Below are positions 20,890-30,146 of a DNA stretch of 64,000 bases, in pieces (positions within the stretch are counted from its first letter, which is position 1; every line of letters begins with the position of its first letter). The translations under genes and the position numbers were made by a program. The notes beneath the pieces are model-generated. The model did no database searches. It saw only the letters and a list, made by a program, of their open reading frames with translations, and was not told the origin of the DNA. This DNA comes from Tilletia caries (taxonomy: Eukaryota; Basidiomycota; Exobasidiomycetes; Tilletiales; Tilletiaceae). The stretch covers positions 203,675-267,674 of the forward strand of contig JALUTQ010000006.1 in the NCBI GenBank assembly GCA_032718865.1. The letters are read 5' to 3'.

Positions 20890-23222
20890 TCACACACGCT
20901 CCGCACGTCCACAGACAGCCATCTCTGGGACGGTTCTCGTACTGCTTATCTTTCGGCCGTTCTTGGGCCTGAACACCAAGCAGGCCTTGTGATACTAGTT
21001 GATGTGGAACAATTGAACTTTCAGCGCAAGAATCACGCGCTGCGCGCAACTCTGGAGCCTGGAGGAGAAGGAAGGACTGACCCACTGCTGACACTCGGGA
21101 ACATCGCACTGAACCCACTGCAAAGGAGAGCAGTAATCCAGAATGTCAACATATGAGTAATCAATCGATCTGCATGAATCGTGATGAAGAGAAGAGAACC
21201 TCACATCATCAACTGGATCTCCCTCTCCCTCCTCCGCCTCGCTGAAAAGCTCTGGCGCTTGACGGCTGCAGCACACTGGACAAATCTCCAGCATGCCCAG
21301 CTTTGAGCTTCCGGCGGTGGAGTTAGGCTGGGCGCGGCGCGCATGTTCTGCCTTCCCCCCTTCCTCACTGCCTCGAGCCTTTCGCTTCCGTATCTCCGGG
21401 CGCGCTCGAGAGGGGATGGAGAGAGGAGGGGTTGAAGTATCCTTCAAATGTAGAGTGTACAGTATCAGTAAAGCAGAACGAAATGACACGCCACTTTCCT
21501 CTCACCTTCCCCATTCGACCCACATCAGAGTCACTCTCGCCGCTCGAAATAGAGATCTGTAGAGAGTGCAGTTTGAATCAGCTTTGAGCTTGGGCTGGAA
21601 CCGTAAAAAGGGAGAAGGAAGTAGCTCACTGCGTCGTCAATAGTATTGTTCATCTCTCCCGACAATCCTGGCTCCTGCTTCACACTACCTGGTTCGTGTT
21701 TGACTTTGTAGTCAGACCGGACACAGGTGTGCTGTGCGAGGACGTGGGGCGGCATACGAACGCGACAATGTTCGCACTGGTTCTTGCCTGTCTCTTTGCC
21801 TGGCCGAGAACCTGAAGCTGCTGCAGATCCCCCTCCCTCCCATCGCGACCTGTCGAACATGACCTCGAGACGCGGGAGGTACGAAGAGGGAGGAGCAGCA
21901 GGGGGTTCATCACGGTTCCCCACCACGTAGGCCTGCTTGCCTGAGTAGATGGCGGCGAGGTCGGCTCCGGTGGGGAACAGAGGGGCTCCATCTTTGTCCC
22001 GTTCTTGCCACAGTCGCAGAGCCGGGGGGGAAGCACTGCACCACCTGATAAATGAGGTAGAGAAGGGTGAATCAGCAATCCTGACCGACAGCAGCTGAAA
22101 GCGTGTTAGTGCAGCTGCTACGTACGTGAAACCCAATGTCTCGATGTCTTTGGCAAACCTCGGGAAAGAGCGACGCACAAAATTCCACACGTCATCTGCA
22201 CTCGAATCAGCAGTCAGATTGGGACTAGTAGCCACGCAGTCCCACCGACCCAGCACCATGTGCAAGTTGGGCGTGGCGACACGCTGACTGATGGCGCCCG
22301 ACCAAGGCACGTAGTAGATCTGTGCGTTCGTCGAGCCATAGAACGTAGGTAACATCAGCATAACTGGTCCCAAACAGTGTGTAAAGTGCTGGGGAGGGGA
22401 AGAGAATTGGAGAGGTCTTACGAACGCTGTCATTCTTGAGCTTGATCCGATTGAAAGAACCCTGGCGCTGATTGGTAGCTGAGGCGAACCCCAGCGACGA
22501 CGCCGCGGAAGACAGGGACGAAGCAGAACGACCACTCGCCCCAATGTTCCGCAGCAGCTGCGCGGCGCGGAAGCCTGAATTCGTGCTCGCGCGCAGCTGG
22601 CTCGGAGCGGAGGAAGACGAGCCGGCAGAGGAAGAGATGGTGGTGAGCCCAGGTCGAGGTCGTAGCGCTGCATGAGATGAAGAGAGTTTGGGGTTCAGTA
22701 GCCTGCCTGTCAATCCATATAGTAGATTGACTATGATATACATACCCTCAACGTGATCTCCTTCCCCAGTAACGTGAGGAGGAACACGAGACGGAAGAGC
22801 AGACAAGGGAGAGGGCTGCCCAGTCTGCAGCTGGCGGAGCGACATCAACTCCTGCCGCAGCCCAGTGACCTCCTGCTGCAGCCCACGAGCATCTTCCGCG
22901 GACTGCTTCAAGTATTCGAGCTGGCTTCTGGAGACTGACTGCAACAAACGTACAGTTAAATTTGAAAGGGTCAGTGCCATAACCCACAGCGAGCACGACG
23001 CCGGAGACGCGTTGCTGCTGTGCACTCACCACTCGCGGGCTGATTGATGTAGTGCCGTGCACATGATGCGAAGGGGCTGTGTGTAGGGAAAGAGGGTTAT
23101 GAGAAATGAAGGGAGGAGGACAAAATTATTGTTCAGCATTAAGAGCAAGTACGACGGGTTGCCGCCCACCGGTCACGCCTCTGGTGCCATACTCACAAGG
23201 GGATCGTGAGTTCCCCTCCATG
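20890..23222 (-). CDS. Coiled-coil protein with C-terminal PHD-type zinc finger (transposon-borne)
   Basis: Ten exons: 23198-23222, 23030-23076, 22746-22938, 22422-22667, 22363-22126, 21630-22044, 21506-21556, 21205-21441, 21082-21117 and 20890-20994. Phases close to 530 residues. An N-terminal coiled coil (LEYLKQSAEDARGLQQEVTG) is followed by a Ser/Ala-rich stretch. A unique middle domain (QIYYVPWSGAISQRVA; DVWNFVRRSFPRFAKDIETL) comes next, then a C2HC-like knuckle (CEHCRVRMPPHVLAQHTC). The end resembles a PHD finger: ICPVCC, then WVQCDVPECQQW spliced to YHKACL. The last PHD cysteine pair (LWTCGAC) is encoded in a different frame just downstream, near 20900. The exact C-terminus, 20890 or 20858, is therefore uncertain, and a one-base indel is possible. 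It converges with the integrase. It may target the element to chromatin, but that is inference. Confidence 0.72.
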
Positions 23223-23460
23223 GTGATGGTAAAGCAGGCGCGACCGAGAAGAGAAACCAGCCCAACGCAGGCCGATGCAATTAACAGATAGACTGCTAAA
23301 TGAGAAAAGTGATGGGAAAAGGAGTTGGGAATCAGCGACCATACGTCCAGTGGTAGCGTGCAGACGAATGACACTGTTACTCACGCGTGAAAGAACGAGA
23401 GGCAGCGTCAGACAAACGAACGAACGAGCGCGGGCGAACGAGCGACGGCGAGGGCGAGCG

Positions 23461-23753
23461 CAGGCGGGGACGAGCGAGGGCGGGCGAGCGACGGTGGGCG
23501 AGCGACGGGGACGAGCAGCAGGCCAAGGACAGTCGTCGGTGGCACTGTGGCAGACTGATGAGCAGAGAAGAGAAGAGAAGAGAAGCAGATGTCAGCAGAC
23601 CGGGAGAAGAGTTTCCTAGAGCAACCGTAATACATACCCTTGCAGAGAACTTGATGTGCGCGCGAGGTGATGTGGTGGTGGGTGTGGTGGGTGTGGTGGT
23701 CAAGAATCAAGATCAGAAATCAAATCAAAAAGGTGATCACTTCGGCGCTCCAT
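23461..23753 (-). repeat. Right terminal inverted repeat of the integrase element
   Basis: This is the reverse complement of 17825-18115 with few differences and one short length change in the CGCTCG part. It is followed by the 8-bp target duplication copy at 23754-23761. Confidence 0.88.
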
Positions 23754-23761
23754 AAAAATCT

Positions 23762-24223
23762 GTCGACGAGGTTCCGCCGACCGCTGCGCGCTGGGGCCTG
23801 GGAAATGCTGGGACGGGCGGGCGTTCCCGGCTCCGCTGGGCCTGGGACCTGCATGAGAAAGTCAGAAAGGGGGCTTTCTGTTTCAAGTCGTCCGCATCCC
23901 GTCTCTTCTTTCCCAGGCGCACGCATCCACCCGGATCTCCCTGACTCTGTGGCCGTGGCCAGGTGTAAATGATGGGAAATCTTTGACAGTAGGCTGGGCG
24001 CTGACTTGCCTCCGACCCCCGTACTCCGTCGCTGTGAATTGTGATGCTGCTCCCCTGCTGACACTTCTTTGCACATGCTCCCTGCCTCTGAAAAGCGTAT
24101 AACATGGATGGCTTCTGCTCAACGCTCAACGTTCTCCCCTTCTGATCTCCCCCTTCCTCAGCACTTCAGCCCTCCGTCCTCTCATCCATTTTCCCCACTC
24201 CGCCTTCTATATAGCCTCTCGCC
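23762..24223. promoter_or_regulatory. Upstream region of the Cys-rich protein gene with TATA-like box
   Basis: No gene is seen between the integrase element and the ATG at 24224. A TATA-like TCTATATAG lies at about 24206-24214, only about 10 bp before the start codon, and a C/T-rich tract precedes it. A transposon insertion 460 bp upstream may have displaced older control sequence. Confidence 0.4.
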
Positions 24224-26092
24224 ATGATCGCCATCATCGTGAAGGCTGCTGGCCGCAACGTTGCCCTCGCCCTCCTGGCTGCACAGCTCAACACGATCGC
24301 AGCAGTCGCCTCCCCTCTCGATCTCAACGACGGCAGCCCGGCCCTCTGGTCCCGCGCCCAAGGCGCCAAGCTCGTCGGATCGGTCTGCAAGGCAAACGCA
24401 GAATGCTTCTCGGCTAATTGCCAGATCACCTCGTCCACAAACACAACCTTGACGTGCCAACTCCAGCCATACCAGGGTCCCTGCTCCGAAGACGGGAATT
24501 GCGTGTCGCGGAATTGCGAAAAGGGAACCTGCTCCAACGCCGCAGGTCTCCTCGGACCATGTGCGCACGACGACGACTGCGACGACTGGAGGAACTTCAA
24601 GCCGGTGGTATGCTCCCAGGGTCTCTGCAAAATCAAGGAGAACAAGGACTGCAAGGCCAACGCAGAGTGCACCACGGGCCTGTGCGACAACAAGATCTGC
24701 AGAAGACCTCCCCAGTCTCCGAATGCGGCCTGCTTCACCAACTCGGAGTGTCTCTCTGGCTCGTGTAAGGAGCTTCTGCATTGCACCAAGAAGAACGGCA
24801 CCCTGACGGCCTGTGACTCCGTTTCCGAAAAGCACTGCAGCCGCTTCCAACTCGGAGAGCGATGTGCCAATACCGGAGAGTGCGCGTCCGGGTTCTGCCG
24901 GAACGGCGTCTGCGTCGCGGGCAAAGTAGGGGATACTTGCCTGGAGCAATACCAATGCTCCGGAAGCTTGCTATGCGGATCGAATGGCAAGTGCTACCAG
25001 CCCAAGAACGGAATCGCATCTCCGACGGGAACCTGCTCGACCAACTCTCAGTGCGCGAGCGGTCGTTGTCTCGGAACTACACTGGTGCGGGATAGCGATG
25101 GCGTCAATGCCTGGAACAACGCGACTCTCCGCGTGGACCCGAAGCAGTGCGACTACCTCCACGACGGACAGGCGTCCTGCCGTACCTACAAAGACTGCGC
25201 CAGCGGTCTCTGCAAGAGTGGAAAGTGTGCACCAGGCAAGGCAGGCGATCGATGCTTGGTCAACTACCAATGCGAAGGCCTCTGTGGACTTGATGGCATC
25301 TGCTTCACCCCGACGCAGCAAGCCAGCCAGGGCGCCAAGCAGCCCTGCAAGACGGGCTCAGACTGTCTTTCGGACACCTGCGACAACGCCGAGCTCAATA
25401 CCCTGCAACGCCCCTCCCTCCTCGACCCAGAACAGACACTCACCGTGCGGGACGGATCGTGCCAACAGGCATATCTCGGCGAGGGCTGTCGCAAGCTGAG
25501 CGACTGCGCCGAGGGCGTCTGCTCCAGCGGCAAATGCACCCCCGTACGCACAGGCAACACATGCTCCGCCGACGAACAATGCGCAACCCGACAATGCACC
25601 AGCGGGACCTGCGTCCTCGCAGGCACCGGCATCAATTGCAAGAAGAACACCGACTGCTTCTCAAACGACTGCCATGATTCCCCGTGTTTCTACTACTTCG
25701 AGAACCCGTGCACGTCGTACCTCACCTGCTCGGCGATCCTTACCGGCGGGACGTGTCGGGACGGTAGGGACTGCGAGGGGGATGCGACGTGTGCGCCGGA
25801 TAGGACGTGTCGGGTTTTGAAGGACTACCCTTGTAAGAAGGATGGCGATTGTCTGTCGAAGAACTGTATTGCGAACAGCTTCTGTACGCCGGGCGACTGC
25901 TCGACCCCGAAGGTCTGTGGCGATCCCCTCCGATCGACGACGACCTTGAGCTCGACACCACGAACTAGCAAGCCTCCGACGAGCTCAACAAGGACCGCGA
26001 GCTCGGCTTCGCACTCCACGACGAAGACGAAGTCGACGTCGAGCTCAAGTAAAACGTCTTCGGCAAGTCCCACGAAGACGTCCACGATATGA
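24224..26092 (+). CDS. Secreted Cys-rich repeat protein (Dickkopf-like CX3-6C modules)
   Basis: A single uninterrupted frame of 622 residues, which is unusual among these intron-rich neighbours. The first 29 residues (MIAIIVKAAGRNVALALLAA...) look like a signal peptide. The body is a long run of modules of the form C-x5-DC-x3-C-x4-C, for example CKANAECFSANC, CSEDGNCVSRNC, CANTGECASGFC and CKTGSDCLSDTC, spaced about 30-60 residues apart. This cysteine pattern resembles Dickkopf/colipase-like repeats found in some basidiomycete extracellular proteins. The last 60 residues are Ser/Thr/Lys-rich and likely O-glycosylated. There is no terminal hydrophobic tail for a GPI anchor. The role is unknown: cell-wall or secreted, possibly adhesive or protease-resistant. 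Confidence 0.85.
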   Translation: MIAIIVKAAGRNVALALLAAQLNTIAAVASPLDLNDGSPALWSRAQGAKLVGSVCKANAECFSANCQITSSTNTTLTCQLQPYQGPCSEDGNCVSRNCEKGTCSNAAGLLGPCAHDDDCDDWRNFKPVVCSQGLCKIKENKDCKANAECTTGLCDNKICRRPPQSPNAACFTNSECLSGSCKELLHCTKKNGTLTACDSVSEKHCSRFQLGERCANTGECASGFCRNGVCVAGKVGDTCLEQYQCSGSLLCGSNGKCYQPKNGIASPTGTCSTNSQCASGRCLGTTLVRDSDGVNAWNNATLRVDPKQCDYLHDGQASCRTYKDCASGLCKSGKCAPGKAGDRCLVNYQCEGLCGLDGICFTPTQQASQGAKQPCKTGSDCLSDTCDNAELNTLQRPSLLDPEQTLTVRDGSCQQAYLGEGCRKLSDCAEGVCSSGKCTPVRTGNTCSADEQCATRQCTSGTCVLAGTGINCKKNTDCFSNDCHDSPCFYYFENPCTSYLTCSAILTGGTCRDGRDCEGDATCAPDRTCRVLKDYPCKKDGDCLSKNCIANSFCTPGDCSTPKVCGDPLRSTTTLSSTPRTSKPPTSSTRTASSASHSTTKTKSTSSSSKTSSASPTKTSTI

Positions 26093-26303
26093 TCTACCAG
26101 CTACCTGATGTGCTCTGTCAGCACGGACATAGAATAAAGCTTCCTCTGTACCAAAGTATGTACGATTGAACAAAGATGCGTGGAGTGAAAAGAAAAGGGT
26201 GGAAAATGCATGCAATTCAGCGCTGTACAAGGAGGGAAAGATTGACTTGATTGATTTGTGCGGAAACAGGCCGGCAAGGGGAAGTCGACAGCCCTCTTCT
26301 GCC

Positions 26304-28646
26304 CTACGTATGTCGAGCAGGCACCAACGTCTCCCGACTCGCATTCCCCTGCCCATCCTCCTCCTCCTCCTCTTCCCCATTCCCATTCCCACCACCCATC
26401 AACCCCCTCCGCTCCGCCTCCGTCCCCGCAGACACCTCCCCCGTCCCGGCCCGCGTCACCCGCGGCCGAGCCGTATAATTCTGATCCCCAATCTCCTCCG
26501 CGTCGTCCTCGTCTTCTCCGACGGAGAAGACGACGTCGGCGTCCGAGGACGCGGGGTTATGTTGCCGCGCTGCACCTGCACCTGCGCCTGCTCCTGACCC
26601 TCCTGGGTGGGCTTGGGTCCCGCTCGCTCGTGCGCTCCCGCCGGGTGGTGGGAAGTACGGCGGTGGAGCATCAGCCCCTTCCCTATCCGGTCGAACCGTA
26701 GGTCCCGCCCCCGCGCGTATTCGAGCGCGCTTGGCAGCCTCGAGATCGCCATCGTCGTCGTCATCATCATCGTCGTTGTCGTTGACGCCTTCCCGGGTGG
26801 CAAAGGTGTCGATCTCGAAGTCGTTCGCGTCGTAGTCGTCGTCGGTCGCGACTTCGTCTGACATGGACATTCGCAGGTTTTGGCCTGTTGGGCGCCAGAT
26901 CCAGGCGATGGACGAGAACACTGCGAAGCATGAAGTACGGTCAGCTAAAGCTTGAGGCTCTGGATAAGACATTTTCGTAGAATCCTACTCACCGATGAAG
27001 TACAGGGTGCCGAGCCATCCGTCGAGCAGGAGCCAGCGGTACTTCCACGTTCGACTGCTGAAGGTCTCAACTGCGGAGCCGAAGGATACCGTCGAGATGA
27101 CGAAGAAAAGGAAGATGACGAGAACGGCGATCGAAAGAATACGATGCAGCTTCTTGAACATCGACACCTTGAATCCTGTTGGTTGAGCAGGGTCAGAACA
27201 GCGAGCCACACTCAGAACGATGCTTCGAGGGGAGAACTCACTCTGCTTGCGTGCAGTCAGATGATCGATCGTGCTGTTCAGTGACCTCAGCGTCCACATC
27301 ATAAACCCAGTTAGCGTCAAAGAAAGCGGGAAGATGCTGGAGGACAAGAAGAAATGGCACACGCGCATTCGCAGTCAGCTCGTTGTGCTCGTCCTTCTCT
27401 TTTCGGAGAAGACAGAGGTCAACTCACAACATAAAAATGAATCCTCCACCAGACTCGAGCGTGATCAAGACGACTCCGACAGAGTACAGCACACCAAAGA
27501 CGAAATGCAGCCCAGTAAGCATACGAACCCTCGTCATGATCGGCCCAATACTAGGCCTAACCACGCCGTATCCCATCGAAACAATGAGCAGCAAGAACAG
27601 ACTGATGCTGTTCCTGGCCGCGTCCAGCACGGAGCTGAGGACGAGGAGCGTGCGCGCAAAGATGGTGACGAAGTGGTTCTCGGAGGCGGAGCGGATGGTG
27701 AAGAAGTCGATGTCGGTGGCGTTGAGGTAGGCGTAGTAGCCGAACTGGGCACACATCTCGATGATGAGGAACAGGATGGTCAGGCTGAGGAAGTGCTGGA
27801 CGGTGAGAAGTCTGTTGGGAAGGTAGCAAGAGAGATGTGAGTGGATGAGCGCGCATAACAACTTTGCTATGATTCGCGACGGCAAGGGCAAAGTACTCAC
27901 TCTGAGCGGTGCATGATGGAGAGCGTGAGCCAGACGACACCCATGACGAGGTACGCCAGAGTGAGGAAACCATAGAAGGCGAGTTTGGGATACTCGGCAG
28001 CAGGAAGATTGCCATTGAAGTTGTTGGTAAAAGTGACGATGCCCTTGTACTGCGCGTGCGTACCGGAAGCGCCATACGTCAACGTAGGCGTCGAGCCATT
28101 CCCAGCAGCCGCCGTCGAGGAGAGCGGCACACTGGCCGTGCAGTAGAACCCGTCCTTGCTGATGGGATACTCGATGCTGAACGGCGCGACACTCTTGCTA
28201 AAATCGACCCTCTGCGTCCGGATCGACGGCGCCTGCCCATTAACGATAAACTGCGCAAGCTGCGTCTTCCCATCGCACAACCCCTGCGCAGCAGCCGCGT
28301 CCGTGCAGATATACGTCTTAAGCGCATATCCGAACCGATCCGCCGTGCTCGAATCCGTCTTGCCCAGCGCGTGGAAGTCGGTCCAGTCGTAGATGACGTT
28401 GGCCACGATGCCCACGGCGCCCTTGTCGAAGGTCACCGTGACCCGGCTTCGGTTGGAGCCGGGGGGAGAGGCGCGCACGCCTTCGCAGACTTGGCGGAGC
28501 TCGTCCTTGTCGGAGAAGCCGACCTTGCTGGCGTGCGCGGTGTCGGCGAGAAGGAGGAGTCCGAGCGCAGAGACGAGGACGAGCAGGGCATGTATGCTGC
28601 CTGCGCTGGGCGATGAGGGCCGCCGACCGAGTGTGAAGAGGCGCAT
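26304..28646 (-). CDS. PTM1: PTM1/GPR107-like seven-transmembrane protein
   Basis: Five exons: 27901-28646, 27428-27811, 27242-27336, 26993-27175 and 26304-26920, giving 674 residues. I start at the ATG at 28646 because MRLFTLGRR leads straight into a signal peptide (IHALLVLVSALGLLLLADTAHA). The in-frame ATGs upstream fall in the shared promoter. A luminal domain of about 250 residues is followed by seven hydrophobic segments, including FYGFLTLAYLVMGVVWLTL, FLSLTILFLIIEMCAQFGYY and ILSIAVLVIFLFFVISTVSF. A long cytosolic acidic, Gly/Ala-rich tail then follows. Layout and the LAYLVMG.VW / EMCAQFGYYAYLNATD blocks match the Lung_7-TM_R (GOST) family, Golgi/endosome proteins linked to trafficking. 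It is divergent from quinolinate phosphoribosyltransferase. Confidence 0.9.
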
Positions 28647-28830
28647 GCAGGAGTGCCGCGCGCGCGCAGGTGGGAGAGAGTCTCTGTATGCGTGTATGTC
28701 GAGATGGTCGACGTCGTCCGCATCACCATCGTCCAGAACGAGCGAGGGAAGATGGGCAGGAAGCATGCGCACGCCCTCCATCATCCTCTCCTCACTCACT
28801 CACTCCTACACTCGCTCTACACAGACAGAG
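28647..28830. promoter_or_regulatory. Shared promoter of the PTM1-like and QPRT genes
   Basis: Only 184 bp separate the two divergent start codons, so control elements must be shared. A pyrimidine/CACTCAC-rich tract lies just before the QPRT start. I see no clear TATA box. Confidence 0.5.
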
Positions 28831-29978
28831 ATGGCCGACAAACAGTTCGCGCACCTCCTCCCGCCGTCGTGGAAGAACGTCCTGCACGCCTGGTTCGCCG
28901 AGGACTGTCCCTCCTTCGACTACGGCGGCTTCGTCGTCGGCGAGAGCCCCCTCACCGCAACCCTCTACGCAAAATCAGCGGGCGTACTCGCCGGCGTGCC
29001 CTTCTTCACCGAGGTCTTCACGCATCTGGGCTGTAAGGTCCAGTGGAACTATGCCGATGGCGATGTGCTCGGCGGCGGTGGAGGAGGGAAAGAGGAGGGG
29101 GGCAAGATGAAGGTCGCTGTTGCGAAGGTGTCGGGGCCTGCGCGACTTATCCTCCTCGGCGAGCGCGTGGCTCTGAATACCTTGGCCCGCTGCTCAGGCG
29201 TCGCGACTGCGTGAGTTGCTCTGTCCCTTTGCTTTTGGTTCTCGCTATGTACTGATCCGAGATATGCGATCCCACAGCTCCCGCGCATTCCTAGACAGCG
29301 CCCGCGCCTCAGGCTACGAAGGCATCGTCGCCGGCACCCGCAAGACGACGCCCGGCTTCCGACTCGTGGAGAAGTACGGCATGCTCGTCGGCGGCGTCGA
29401 TGCGCACCGATACGACCTCAGCTCCATGGTTATGCTCAAGGACAACCACATCTGGGCTTGCTCCCGGCCTTCGACTTCTTCTTCTTCTTCTTCCTCCTCC
29501 TCTGCTTCGACGGCAGACTCGAACTCGAATGAGGCCCCGATCACACGTGCGATCCAAGCGGCTCGACGAGTCGCCGGGTTCGCGCTCCGGATCGACGTCG
29601 AAGTGCAGTCCCTCGACGAGGCCCGACTCGCCATCGCTGCCGGCGCCGACGTCGTCATGCTCGACAACATGCAGGGCGCCGATCTCGTCGAGGGAGCGAG
29701 GACGCTCAAGCGGGAGATGCAGGAGGCTGCGGTTTCTGGCAAGCTTGCGAGACCTACGCTGCTGGAGAGCAGTGGTGGGATTGATATTGGCAATGTGGCA
29801 CAGGGGGGACATATCGACAATGGTGAGCCTCTTATGCGACTCGGCATACTAATCCGCAGCTTTCACGTAGACCTGACGACGTCCTTCTTGTCCTGCAGCG
29901 ATCGACATCATCTCCACCTCCTCAATCCACCAGTCTACTCAGCACGTCGACTTCAGCTTGAAGATCGACCAGCAATGA
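28831..29978 (+). CDS. BNA6: Nicotinate-nucleotide diphosphorylase (quinolinate phosphoribosyltransferase)
   Basis: Three exons, 28831-29210, 29278-29822 and 29899-29978, encode 334 residues. Family blocks in order: [62 protein letters not shown] (phosphoribosyl and quinolinate contacts), [25 protein letters not shown] and LESSGGI. The C-terminus [15 protein letters not shown] is also typical. The enzyme converts quinolinate and PRPP to nicotinate mononucleotide in de novo NAD synthesis. A Ser-rich, Asn/Ser/Ala low-complexity insertion of about 25 residues follows KDNHIW and is not part of the usual fold. Another Gly/Glu-Lys insertion sits after YADGDVLGG. Both lie at expected surface loops, and catalytic Arg/His/Lys motifs are intact. 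Confidence 0.95.
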
Positions 29979-30146
29979 ATGAACAACTATTTCAGTAGGA
30001 CAGGATCGAATGTAGATTGGGACAGAGATCGAATGCAAAAGAGTGCAATTAGGGATGTCATCGATGCGTTGCAAGAAGAAGAGGCACAAAAAAAAGTAAT
30101 GGGGCAAGGTATAGACAGTTCGTAAGGCGGTGGGCAATGCAGATTC

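Larger units (their letters stand above)
17825..23753. mobile_element. 5.93-kb TIR transposon carrying integrase and PHD-finger genes
   Basis: The ends are long inverted repeats beginning ATGGAGCGCCGAAGTGATCA. They are nearly identical for about 290 bp and then run into a shared CGCTCG-rich tract. A perfect 8-bp direct repeat, AAAAATCT, flanks the element at 17817-17824 and 23754-23761. Two genes converge inside with 72 bp between their stops: a DD35E integrase on plus and a coiled-coil/PHD protein on minus. The near identity of the TIRs, the perfect target duplication and the open integrase frame point to recent insertion. It sits 66 bp from the 521-bp element. Confidence 0.9.

Noticed and set aside
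28647..28799. N-terminal extension of the PTM1-like protein starting at 28799
   Set aside because: The extension has no similarity to the family, lies in the divergent promoter, and would bury the signal peptide that begins at the ATG at 28646.
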